This document shows, piece after piece, positions 1 to 6,937 of a stretch of 8,610 nucleotides of DNA. Position 1 is the first letter of the stretch; each line of letters starts with the position of its first letter. Made by a program: the position numbers and the translations under genes. The notes below the pieces were generated by a model that was not told the origin of the DNA, did not search any database, and saw only the letters and a list, made by a program, of their open reading frames with translations. The DNA lies in NCBI GenBank assembly GCA_002500925.1, contig DLTN01000033.1, positions 12,296 through 20,905 on the forward strand. The letters are read 5' to 3'. Origin of the DNA: Gemmatimonadales bacterium UBA7835 (GTDB taxonomy: Bacteria; Gemmatimonadota; Gemmatimonadetes; Longimicrobiales; Gaopeijiaceae).

Positions 1-458
1 GAATCCCAAAGCGTCGGTGCTGACCACCGAGCCTCGAGCATGTCTCTTGCACGAGACCCCTCTGGAAAACGATCGACGGAAGCCCGTGATTTTCTTCCGA
101 GTATGAATTCCAGCGCTCGGAACTGATCGCTCTGGAACCCTGACGCTCGATCAAGGTGCTCCCGGAAGGTTAAGAACTCAGTCGGGGTCATAGTCTCCAG
201 AACATCGAGCTGGTGTACCAGGACCTTCAGGATCGTCAGGACACGCTTCAGGGTGTGCTGCGCTCGCGAGGTGTCGCCCTCCTGCAGCAACCTCTGGCAG
301 TAATCGACTTCATGGAGCACGACCTTGAACCAGAGCTCATAAACTTGATGGATCACAATGAACAACATCTCATCATGCTCGACATCGTCCCGCGGCTCCT
401 GCAGGCTCAGGAGTTCATCAATATTCAGATACTGCCCGTACGTCACAGCCTCAGACAT
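1..458 (-). CDS. kynA: Tryptophan 2,3-dioxygenase, N-terminal part (runs off left edge)
   Basis: Haem enzyme that opens the indole ring of L-tryptophan with O2 to give N-formyl-L-kynurenine (EC 1.13.11.11), the first step of the kynurenine pathway; cytosolic. Only the first 152 codons are present; the C-terminal part with the proximal haem histidine lies outside the window. My translation shows the family signatures TYGQYL (6-11), HDEMLFIVIHQVYELWFK (28-45) and FLTFREHL...ASGFQS.QFR..E (95-117). The active-site His37 and the substrate-carboxylate Arg99 are 62 residues apart, the same spacing as His55 and Arg117 of the Xanthomonas enzyme. The ATG at 458 has AAGGAGG only 3 nt upstream, a strong but unusually close ribosome site. 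It follows the monooxygenase gene by 161 bp in the same orientation and may have its own promoter. The product call is secure; whether the gene is intact cannot be judged. Confidence 0.95.
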   Translation of the reverse strand, partial: MSEAVTYGQYLNIDELLSLQEPRDDVEHDEMLFIVIHQVYELWFKVVLHEVDYCQRLLQEGDTSRAQHTLKRVLTILKVLVHQLDVLETMTPTEFLTFREHLDRASGFQSDQFRALEFILGRKSRASVDRFPEGSRARDMLEARWSAPTLWD

Positions 459-496
459 AGGCCTCCTTAATATGAGAACGGCCGAACAAAAGCCTG

Positions 497-524
497 ATTA
501 CAAGTCATAACCACACGAGAGCAA
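497..524 (-). promoter_or_regulatory. Possible kynA promoter
   Basis: On the minus strand TTGCTC (524-519) and TGTAAT (502-497) are separated by 16 bp. The second hexamer matches the -10 consensus at 5 of 6 positions, the first matches the -35 consensus at only 3 of 6. Transcription would begin near 490, giving a leader of about 30 nt that contains the AAGGAGG ribosome site. This would let kynA be expressed apart from the upstream six-gene run. It is a consensus match by eye only. Confidence 0.3.
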
Positions 525-550
525 AAGTCGTAACGAGACCAGCGGACTTG
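501..550. repeat. Repeated AAGTC half-sites upstream of kynA (possible operator)
   Basis: AAGTCATAAC at 502-511 is repeated as AAGTCGTAAC at 525-534, one mismatch in ten, with a 23-bp period (about two helical turns). An inverted copy of the core, GACTTG, lies at 545-550 and pairs with CAAGTC at 501-506. The repeats overlap the putative -10 element and lie beside the -35, the usual place for a repressor or activator site. The regulator is unknown, and such short matches can arise by chance. Confidence 0.35.
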
Positions 551-619
551 AATGTGCAAGATAAAACTCAATTGATACGCTCGGGTCGTCCGCACTCCCA
601 CCAAGCTAGACATCTATGC

Positions 620-2950
620 CTATTCACCACCGAAATGGAATTCAAACCTAGGCGTGTATCGCGCAACCGACTTGTATTGATTTGGCCAATCGAGCTGATA
701 CCCAAGCATATGGGCGGCATGCCGCGTCCAATACGGATCAAAAAGGTGTGCTCTTGCGATCATGCATAGATCTGCCCGGCCTGCCGCTACGATCGTGTTC
801 ACATCCATCCACGACGAAATGTTACCCACAGCCATGGTTGCCATACCTACCTCGTGACGAACCTGATCGGCAAAAGGAGTCTGGTACAGACGGCCATATC
901 GAGGCTCCTGGTGAGGGACCGTCTGCCCGGACGAAACGTCGACCACGTCACACTTGTGTTCCTTCAAAAGCCGGGCGATTTCAACGGTGTCAGCGGGCTC
1001 AATCCCCCCAGGAGCCCAGTCGACCGCACTCAGCCGGACGCTCATGGGTTTTGCGTCCGGCCAGTTCGCACGACACGCGTCGAAGACCTCAAGCGGGAAA
1101 CGCATTCGATTTTCTAATGGGCCACCATACTCGTCACACCGCTTGTTGGTTAGCGGTGACAGAAACGAAGCGAGCAAATACCCGTGAGCCATGTGTATCT
1201 CTAGTAGGTCGAAGCCGGCATCAGCGGCATATCCGGTCGCTCTCACATAGTCTGAAATCGCATCATCCATATCTAACCGTGACATCTCACGGGGTGTCTG
1301 ACTGAGCTCCGGGAAATAGGGGATCGGTGACGCCGAAACTAGGTCCCAATTACCCTCTTCCAAGGGCTCACTATCTCCTTGCCAAGGGTTCTTAGTAGAG
1401 CCTTTGCGCCCGGCATGGCCCAGCTGCATCGCGATCTTCGCCGGGGTCTGCTCATGAATGAAATCGACGATCCGACCCCAAGCGTCCACATGTTCAGGCC
1501 TGTAAAGGCCGGCACACCCTGGAGAAATCCGTCCCTCAGATGAAACGTCCGTCATTTCAGCGAAAACAAGCCCCGCTCCACCTATCGCACGGCTCCCCAA
1601 GTGCTGGAGGTGCCAGTCTCCTACAAGACCGTCCTGCGCAGTGTACTGACACATCGGTGACACGACCACTCTATTGGATAGAACCATGTCCCGCAGCCTG
1701 AAAGGCGTGAACATGGGCGGAGGCCCAGGACCAAGTGGCACTTTTTGTCCCGACTGACGCTCTGACTCTGACGCGACAAAGTCATCAACCCGCGCTAGGA
1801 ACTGTGGGTCCCGCGCCCTGAGATCTTCATGGGTGATTCGCAGGCTTCTGGTAAGGAGCGTAAAGGTGAATTGAGCTGGATCCAGATCCATGTAGCGCTC
1901 GGTTGCCTCGAACCATTCGAGACTTGCTTGCGCGGCACGTTGCAGAGATTCCACCGGCGGCCGGCGGCCAGTCTCATAATCCTGGAGAGCTTTCTGGATC
2001 GAGTCGCTGTCCTTCAACGCGTCCCGGAGCGCAATACCATCAAGCATGCCCAATCTGGTCCCCGAGCCGATCGAGAAGTGAGCCGTGTGAGCGGCGTCCC
2101 CAAGTAACACCACGTTCTCGTGATGCCATTTCTTGCACTGAATTGTTGGGAAGCTCCTCCACACAGAACGATTCGGCGTCAGTTGATGTCCTTCGAGTTC
2201 CTTTGCAAACAACGCTTCACAGTACGCCAGTGTCTCTTCTTCCGTTGCCTGGTCCATTCCAGCGGATTTCCAGGCCTCCTCGGTACATTCAACAATAAAT
2301 GTTGAGAGCCCCGGCTCGTATTGGTACGCGTGCACCCGCCATAACCCGTGATCGTTTTCACGAAAGTAAAAAGTGAAAGCCGGGAATGGCTTGGTCGTTC
2401 CGAGCCACACGAAGCGATTCGGGCGCCAATCGAAAGTTGGCTGAAAGTGCTCTGCCCAATCATTACGAAGAGTCGAATTGACCCCATCGGCGCCGATGAC
2501 CAGATCGTAATCTTCAGGATCCAACGAGACAGGTTCCGTTTTACCATCTCGGGTGATGCACTTGACTGATTGTTGAGGTCCAAGGCCAGAAAATTCGGAC
2601 TCAAAACGAATATCAATACCGAGAGCTAGCGCTTGCTCTTGAAGAACACTCAGGAGGGTCTGTCGGCTTAATCCTGAAAATCCGTGACCTGTCGACCGCA
2701 CGATCTCGCCGCCGTAGTGCACGTCGATATCATCCCAGTGAATGAAGTGGTCGGTGATCGCTTGATACGTCTGAGGATCCGCTTCCTCCACTTCACCGAT
2801 TGTCTTGTCACTGAAGACAACCCCAAACCCGAACGTATCGTCAGGCCGGTTCCGCTCAAGGACGACGACTTCATGCCCTGGATCAACGCGTTTCATCAAG
2901 ATCCCGAAATAAAGACCGGCCGGACCTCCTCCTACAACAAGGATCTTCAC
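620..2950 (-). CDS. 2-Aminobenzoyl-CoA monooxygenase/reductase (fused flavin hydroxylase and old yellow enzyme)
   Basis: 776-residue two-domain flavoprotein. Residues 1 to about 400 are a single-component FAD aromatic hydroxylase: GGGPAG dinucleotide-binding motif at 7-12, DLVIGADGVNS at 149-159, and GDAAHTAHFSIGSG at 284-297. From about 413 the chain is an old-yellow-enzyme FMN reductase: GHAGRKGS (511-518) and HMAHGYLLASFLSP with NKRCDEYGG (about 586-609). This fusion is known for 2-aminobenzoyl-CoA monooxygenase/reductase (EC 1.14.13.40), which hydroxylates the ring at C5 and then reduces it to a non-aromatic enamine-ketone thioester. Salicylyl-CoA 5-hydroxylase has a related layout; kynA next door favours the 2-amino substrate. 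I chose the GTG at 2950 because VKILVVGGG is the canonical N-terminus and GGAGG lies 9 nt upstream. It starts 1 nt after the acyl-CoA dehydrogenase stop. An in-frame ATG at 2980 would overlap that gene. Confidence 0.88.
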   Translation of the reverse strand: MKILVVGGGPAGLYFGILMKRVDPGHEVVVLERNRPDDTFGFGVVFSDKTIGEVEEADPQTYQAITDHFIHWDDIDVHYGGEIVRSTGHGFSGLSRQTLLSVLQEQALALGIDIRFESEFSGLGPQQSVKCITRDGKTEPVSLDPEDYDLVIGADGVNSTLRNDWAEHFQPTFDWRPNRFVWLGTTKPFPAFTFYFRENDHGLWRVHAYQYEPGLSTFIVECTEEAWKSAGMDQATEEETLAYCEALFAKELEGHQLTPNRSVWRSFPTIQCKKWHHENVVLLGDAAHTAHFSIGSGTRLGMLDGIALRDALKDSDSIQKALQDYETGRRPPVESLQRAAQASLEWFEATERYMDLDPAQFTFTLLTRSLRITHEDLRARDPQFLARVDDFVASESERQSGQKVPLGPGPPPMFTPFRLRDMVLSNRVVVSPMCQYTAQDGLVGDWHLQHLGSRAIGGAGLVFAEMTDVSSEGRISPGCAGLYRPEHVDAWGRIVDFIHEQTPAKIAMQLGHAGRKGSTKNPWQGDSEPLEEGNWDLVSASPIPYFPELSQTPREMSRLDMDDAISDYVRATGYAADAGFDLLEIHMAHGYLLASFLSPLTNKRCDEYGGPLENRMRFPLEVFDACRANWPDAKPMSVRLSAVDWAPGGIEPADTVEIARLLKEHKCDVVDVSSGQTVPHQEPRYGRLYQTPFADQVRHEVGMATMAVGNISSWMDVNTIVAAGRADLCMIARAHLFDPYWTRHAAHMLGYQLDWPNQYKSVARYTPRFEFHFGGE

Positions 2951-2951
2951 C

Positions 2952-4115
2952 TCATCCGTCCTCCAGCATCGCTCTTGCATCGGCGACCATCTGGCCGGCG
3001 ACAATCAGGTGCTGGATCTCAGTGGTTCCCTCATATATCCGAAGCGCACGGACCGATCGGTAAAGGAGGTCGACGATGTGCTCGGCCATCACACCTCGTC
3101 CTCCCAGTATCTGGACCGCTTCGTCAATTATGCGCTGAGCTGCCTCTGTAGCGTATGCCTTCGCCATCGCGGCCTCCACCGAAATACGTTCCTGGCCTTT
3201 GTCTTTCTCGAACGCTGCCCGGTACACAAGCATTCTCGACGCGGCGAGTTCTATCGCCATCCTTCCGAGCTTCTCTTGAATCAGCTGGAATTCTGCTAAC
3301 GGTTTTCCAAATTGCTTTCGCTCGAGAGAGTGGCTCAAGGCCTCTCGCACGGCTCGTTCTGCCATACCACAGGCAGCGGCTCCCACCGTAGGCCGGAGTT
3401 GATCGAGGGTCGCCATAGCAAGCATAAAACCACGTCCTTCCTCCCCCACCAGGTGATCGGCCGGAATCCGACATTCTTCGAAGGCCAGTTCCCCGAGAGG
3501 ATGCGGTGCGCTCATCACCTGCGCACCCGCAAAACGTAGACCCTCGGCTTCTGCGGGAACCAGGAACGCACTCAGGCCTCGACTCCCTTTATCCGGGTCA
3601 GTCGAAGCGAAAACAATGTAAAAGTCTGCGATTCCGGCGTTGCTTATATACCACTTATGGCCGTTGATCACCCATGTATCACCATCCCTTTTCGCACTTG
3701 TCTTCACCGAAGCCACATCCGATCCAGATTCAGGCTCCGTGATCGCAAAGCCACCCATCAGAGCACCTTGCAGAGCCGGACCGGCCCATTGCGCCTGCTG
3801 TGCATCGGTCCCGGCAATCAGCAACGGTGTGATGCCTAACCCCTGTAAGGCCCATACCGCATCGGCTAAAGGTGAAGCTGACGCAATGGTTTCACGTGTC
3901 AGACATGCTCCTCTCAGGTCCCGGTCCCCAATCGGAGCGTAAAGCCCTGCCTTCCCCATTAGGCCAAGTAGTTCACGTGCCTCCATGCGGCCAGCCTCAT
4001 CTGTGTCAGGGGGGTGACGCCCAAGAAGAGTCCGCGACGCAAACGTCGACACTTCGACTGCCCACGAGTGATGCCCGCTCTCCAAGAAAGCTCGGACTGT
4101 ATGAGTATCTGACAT
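2952..4115 (-). CDS. Acyl-CoA dehydrogenase
   Basis: 387-residue FAD-dependent acyl-CoA dehydrogenase of normal length, expected to be a cytosolic homotetramer passing electrons to electron-transfer flavoprotein. It shows ITEPESGSD (125-133), WYISNAG (155-161), RKQFGKPLAEFQ (266-277), QILGGRG (335-341) and RIYEGTTEIQ (359-368), in which Glu362 is at the position of the catalytic base of short-chain and aryl-type members. It presumably desaturates an alicyclic or ring-opened acyl-CoA after the monooxygenase/reductase step; the exact substrate cannot be read from the sequence. The ATG at 4115 has GGAG 8 nt upstream and lies 20 bp after the hydratase stop. The stop is 1 nt before the GTG of the monooxygenase gene, so the two are probably translationally coupled. 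Confidence 0.93.
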   Translation of the reverse strand: MSDTHTVRAFLESGHHSWAVEVSTFASRTLLGRHPPDTDEAGRMEARELLGLMGKAGLYAPIGDRDLRGACLTRETIASASPLADAVWALQGLGITPLLIAGTDAQQAQWAGPALQGALMGGFAITEPESGSDVASVKTSAKRDGDTWVINGHKWYISNAGIADFYIVFASTDPDKGSRGLSAFLVPAEAEGLRFAGAQVMSAPHPLGELAFEECRIPADHLVGEEGRGFMLAMATLDQLRPTVGAAACGMAERAVREALSHSLERKQFGKPLAEFQLIQEKLGRMAIELAASRMLVYRAAFEKDKGQERISVEAAMAKAYATEAAQRIIDEAVQILGGRGVMAEHIVDLLYRSVRALRIYEGTTEIQHLIVAGQMVADARAMLEDG

Positions 4116-4135
4116 GTGGACCGCTCCGTCGCTCG

Positions 4136-4933
4136 TTAGAGAAAGTGCGGGTCTCGTTTTTCAACGAACGCGTCATAGGATTCGCGAAAGTCCGGGTGCA
4201 GCATCAGAGCTGCCTGTATCTGCGCCTCAGCCTCGAGCGCACTCGCTAGGTCCATACTTGCTTCGCGATTTAAAGCATCCTTGGTGATTTCAAGGGCGAA
4301 GGCCGGACCTCTCGCAAGCTTCTCGGCAAGCTCCGTGGCCGCCTGCAGCGCCTCGCCATCCGGAACGACCCGATTGTAAAGACCTGCCCGGTGTGCTTCT
4401 GCAGCGCTCATGAAATCTCCTGTCATAAGCAACTCGCTGGCTTTACCTGATCCGACAATACGAGGAAGCATCCACGCCGCACCCATATCGGCTCCCGATA
4501 GGCCCACACGAGTGAAGAGATAGGCGATCTTGGCTGATTCTGCGCCGATGCGGATGTCACAAGCTGTGGCTATCACCGCCCCGGCACCCGCGACCGTCCC
4601 ATTGAGTGCTCCTATCACAGGTTTCCGACATCGTCGCATCGCCAGGATCAGGTCACAGGTCATCCGCGTGAACTCGAGCAGGCCGCGCATGTCCCTCTCG
4701 AATAGCCGACCAATTATGTCCTCGACATCCCCTCCGGAGCAGAACCCGCGACCAGCACCCGTTATTACTACGACACGCGCATCCTCTTCGTCGCTCAGCA
4801 CCCGGAAAGCACGCCGAAGTTCGTCGTACGCCTCAAACGTCAACGCATTAAGTCGCTCCGGTCTGTTAAGGGTTATCGTTGCAACACCCGTTGCGACATC
4901 CAACACATACTCGAACGACTTGGGCTCGAACAT
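4136..4933 (-). CDS. Enoyl-CoA hydratase/isomerase-family protein
   Basis: 265-residue crotonase-fold protein. It shows RPERLNAL near the N-terminus, the FCSGGD motif (64-69), the oxyanion-hole segment GTVAGAGA (112-119) and GLSGADMGAAWMLPR (144-158). The two glutamates that hydrate the double bond in classical enoyl-CoA hydratase (Glu144 and Glu164 in the rat enzyme) appear to be Val120 and a non-acidic residue here. Asp149 sits where PaaG-type isomerases carry their catalytic aspartate. It could therefore be an isomerase or a C-C bond hydrolase as well as a hydratase. I chose the ATG at 4933, which overlaps the RidA stop as TGATG; a TTG one codon upstream is less likely. Family is certain, reaction is not. 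Confidence 0.88.
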   Translation of the reverse strand: MFEPKSFEYVLDVATGVATITLNRPERLNALTFEAYDELRRAFRVLSDEEDARVVVITGAGRGFCSGGDVEDIIGRLFERDMRGLLEFTRMTCDLILAMRRCRKPVIGALNGTVAGAGAVIATACDIRIGAESAKIAYLFTRVGLSGADMGAAWMLPRIVGSGKASELLMTGDFMSAAEAHRAGLYNRVVPDGEALQAATELAEKLARGPAFALEITKDALNREASMDLASALEAEAQIQAALMLHPDFRESYDAFVEKRDPHFL

Positions 4934-5346
4934 CAAATCACCGCCGTGGCTTCGATTTCGACTTTTGCGATAGGGTCTACCAAGCGCGACACCTCAACAA
5001 GGGACATCGCCGGGTAGTGTCGGCCCATCTCCGCACGCCATATCACTCCGATCGCCTTACGACCCTCACGATATGCGACGAGATCTGTCACAAACACGGT
5101 CATCCGTCCTATCGACTCCGCTGCGCCTCCAGCTTCCCGCACTACGGACAATGTCTTAGCCAAAGCAATCTCAAATTGGCGAACGAAATCTTCTTCGACG
5201 ACGGAGCCCTGCGCGGTGGCAGCGTCCTGGCCAGCTACAAAAAGGATGCGGCCACCAGCCGGCGCTAACATCCCGTTCGTCCATCCTTTGGGTGGACCTA
5301 GCTCACTCGGGTTGATGCCTTCCCATCCAGAATTTTCGTCCATCAT
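4933..5346 (-). CDS. RidA (YjgF/YER057c/UK114) family protein
   Basis: 137-residue single-domain RidA-family protein, a family that forms trimers with active sites at subunit interfaces. Visible family features are RILFVAGQ (33-40), TVFVTDL (83-89), YPAMSLVEVSRL (111-122) and the C-terminal strand KVEIEATAV (128-136). Classical RidA hydrolyses enamines and imines, and the product of the neighbouring monooxygenase/reductase is an enamine, so a role in losing the amino group is attractive. However, the essential Arg105 of enteric RidA, in the context PARS, is replaced by Met114 (PAMS), so ordinary imine deaminase activity is doubtful and it falls with the arginine-less Rid groups. The ATG at 5346 overlaps the SDR stop by 4 bp (ATGA); a second ATG follows directly. 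Confidence 0.88.
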   Translation of the reverse strand: MMDENSGWEGINPSELGPPKGWTNGMLAPAGGRILFVAGQDAATAQGSVVEEDFVRQFEIALAKTLSVVREAGGAAESIGRMTVFVTDLVAYREGRKAIGVIWRAEMGRHYPAMSLVEVSRLVDPIAKVEIEATAVI

Positions 5347-6119
5347 TCCGAATCCGAGCCGTCGATAACGACGAGCTCACCGTTAGGTGCATCGGACCCC
5401 GCGTTACACAACCGAACAATCTCCCGGGTCACTTCAGACATATGAATCAAGCGAGCCTGTGAGGCCTCTTCCAATACCGAGTTCAATGACTCCTCCCTGG
5501 ATTTTCCAGTGTGGTGCATAACCCTAGAGATGGTCTCATCCGTTAGTGGCGTATCAACATACCCCGGACAAACCGCGTTTACCGTGATACCGGAACCCAC
5601 CGCCTCTGCGGCCATCGCACGGGTGAACCCCACTACAGCATGCTTCGCAGCAGTGTACGCAGATATGTATTTGCCTCCACGAAGTCCGGCAATCGACGCA
5701 ACATTCACAACCCTACCCCAGCACTGATCAGTCATACCCCCCCACACCGCCTGAGTGCACAAGAAGGTACCTGTGGCATTCACATCCATAATCCTTTGCC
5801 ACTCGATGAGTGGGATCCGACCGAGTGGACTAGAGGATGCAGTGCCAGCGTTGTTGACGAGAATATCGATTCGGCCCATTGCTTCTCTTGCAGCTCGGAC
5901 TAGATCAAGAACCCTTAGTGGGTCAGTAACATCGCAAGGAAAGTAGAACGCCTCGTGACCAGACGCCTCAAGAGATTTGGCGACATCGATCACCTTATCT
6001 TCACTCCGAGCAGCTAGAGTGACCTTCGCGCCGGCCTCAGCGAGCGCCGTGGCAACGGCAGCTCCAATTCCACGGCTAGCGCCTGTTATTACCGCACTAT
6101 ATCCAGCCAATCCCGTCAA
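5343..6119 (-). CDS. Short-chain dehydrogenase/reductase
   Basis: 258-residue classical SDR, probably NAD(P)-dependent and oligomeric in the cytosol. The Rossmann motif TGASRGIG is at 12-19, NNAG at 89-92, and the catalytic Asn114, Ser142, Tyr155 and Lys159 (YTAAK) are all present, so it should be active. Ala37-Arg38 after the second strand suggests NADPH preference, a weak indication. In this operon it could reduce the 5-oxo group of the dearomatised ring or oxidise a 3-hydroxyacyl-CoA. The start is a TTG at 6119, overlapping the upstream gene's TGA as TTGA, with GGAGAG 5 nt before it and the typical N-terminus MTGLAG. No ATG start exists nearby in frame. Confidence 0.92.
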   Translation of the reverse strand: MTGLAGYSAVITGASRGIGAAVATALAEAGAKVTLAARSEDKVIDVAKSLEASGHEAFYFPCDVTDPLRVLDLVRAAREAMGRIDILVNNAGTASSSPLGRIPLIEWQRIMDVNATGTFLCTQAVWGGMTDQCWGRVVNVASIAGLRGGKYISAYTAAKHAVVGFTRAMAAEAVGSGITVNAVCPGYVDTPLTDETISRVMHHTGKSREESLNSVLEEASQARLIHMSEVTREIVRLCNAGSDAPNGELVVIDGSDSE

Positions 6120-6865
6120 TGCATCTCTCCGTCAAGAATCGCTTCCGCAAGAAGGTGTCCCAGCGTAATCAGCGTGGCACGACCTTCTTCGGCTGTGGCT
6201 TCCGCCGGCCAACCGAAGTAGGCACGAGGCCCACCCGCATCCTCAAAGCTCTGGTGGCCCTCTTGGATCGCTGACGACAACGAGGAAGGATTGGGGGGAA
6301 GCTTAGCGGCCACATCCGTCCGGAAGAGATCCGGTCGTTCTGCTCGCACGATACTGCCCTCGAACTGGCCTGCATGGCATGCTCCCGTCTGAAATTCCTC
6401 CGAAAGGAGTGCCGCCACTCGTCGCCGAGACAGATCCAGAAAAACAATTCTCGTACCCTCTGGAGCTTTCTTTACGGCTTGGCGCAGAGAAGATAGGTGG
6501 GCCGGATCGAGATGGGCGTTCGCGATAGCCAGCGTGCTGATTTCCTGTTCCCTAAGCGAGGTGGCGATCTGAATAAGAAGGTCGGTTACAATATCTGCTT
6601 TGACGCCAATCGTCCCGGCAAAGTTACCTGCGAAAGGCGCTGCAGTGTAGCATACGGGGGGTAGAACCAACCCCGTCAATCCACTCTCCTCGAGCTCTTC
6701 CGCGCACGCTCGTGCCATGCCCTCGGCGATCACTACGTCCGTACCAACCGGCAAATGAGGACCGTGTGCCTCTACGGCACCCACGGGCACGATAGCAACG
6801 GCTGAGCGTCTGTCGAGGTCGCGAAGCTCTTCCCAGGTCATTTCAGCAAAAATGTGTGCGGGCAT
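6116..6865 (-). CDS. Creatininase-family metallohydrolase
   Basis: 249-residue protein of the creatininase superfamily, which hydrolyses cyclic and linear amide or formamide C-N bonds with two metal ions. VGAVEAHGPHLPVGTD (28-43) supplies Glu32, His34 and Asp43, and NAHLD (116-120) supplies His118 and Asp120. These line up with the creatininase ligands Glu34, His36, Asp45, His120 and Glu122 at a constant offset of two, the last being a conservative change. HAGQFEGS (164-171) matches the usual HAGE.ETS segment. It is the first gene of the minus-strand operon, so it is probably pathway-specific. Candidate roles are N-formylkynurenine deformylation or hydrolysis of a ring-derived intermediate; neither is shown. 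The ATG at 6865 gives a normal family N-terminus; longer in-frame starts would overlap the divergent ligase. No good ribosome site is seen; GGAGG lies too far away, about 30 nt upstream. Confidence 0.87.
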   Translation of the reverse strand: MPAHIFAEMTWEELRDLDRRSAVAIVPVGAVEAHGPHLPVGTDVVIAEGMARACAEELEESGLTGLVLPPVCYTAAPFAGNFAGTIGVKADIVTDLLIQIATSLREQEISTLAIANAHLDPAHLSSLRQAVKKAPEGTRIVFLDLSRRRVAALLSEEFQTGACHAGQFEGSIVRAERPDLFRTDVAAKLPPNPSSLSSAIQEGHQSFEDAGGPRAYFGWPAEATAEEGRATLITLGHLLAEAILDGEMH

Positions 6866-6937
6866 TCGACCAATATTGTTGCAGTAAGCGATTGACCTCC
6901 ATTCTAGCGTGCGCCTATCGTCACGCCATGCACGATA
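6866..6937. promoter_or_regulatory. Divergent promoter/operator region between operon and ligase
   Basis: Only 62 bp separate the start codons at 6865 (minus) and 6928 (plus). On the plus strand TTGACC (6892-6897) and TATCGT (6916-6921) are 18 bp apart; transcription would begin about at 6928, the A of the ligase ATG, which fits the absence of any ribosome site there. On the minus strand TAGAAT (6906-6901) matches the -10 consensus at 5 of 6 but has no convincing -35. A perfect inverted repeat TATCGT-N10-ACGATA (6916-6937) covers the plus-strand -10 and the ligase start codon, and an 8-bp palindrome CAATATTG (6871-6878) lies just before the operon's start codon. One regulator could thus control both directions. 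Confidence 0.45.

Noticed and set aside
213..470. Plus-strand open frame of 85 codons
   Set aside because: It is antisense to kynA, whose conserved motifs are unmistakable on the other strand.
568..575. Palindrome TCAATTGA in the gap between the fusion gene and kynA
   Set aside because: Eight bases do not extend into a longer dyad or stem, and it is not followed by a T run, so it supports neither a terminator nor an operator call.
682..1305. Plus-strand open frame of about 207 codons
   Set aside because: It lies wholly antisense to the old-yellow-enzyme domain and has low-complexity, Arg/Ser/His-rich composition typical of shadow frames.
620..2950. Salicylyl-CoA 5-hydroxylase as the name for the fusion protein
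   Set aside because: The architecture is shared and motif reading cannot exclude it, but adjacency to kynA and the RidA-family gene favours an amino-substituted substrate.
2951..3004. Longer N-terminus (18 extra residues from 3004) for the monooxygenase/reductase
   Set aside because: It would overlap the acyl-CoA dehydrogenase by over 50 bp and add a non-family leader; the GTG at 2950 has a GGAGG site and begins exactly at the FAD-binding strand.
5004..5016. Arg121 of the RidA-like protein as the missing catalytic arginine
   Set aside because: Arg121 aligns with the arginine in the VARLP segment of enteric RidA (residue 112), not with Arg105, which lies seven residues earlier and is Met114 here.
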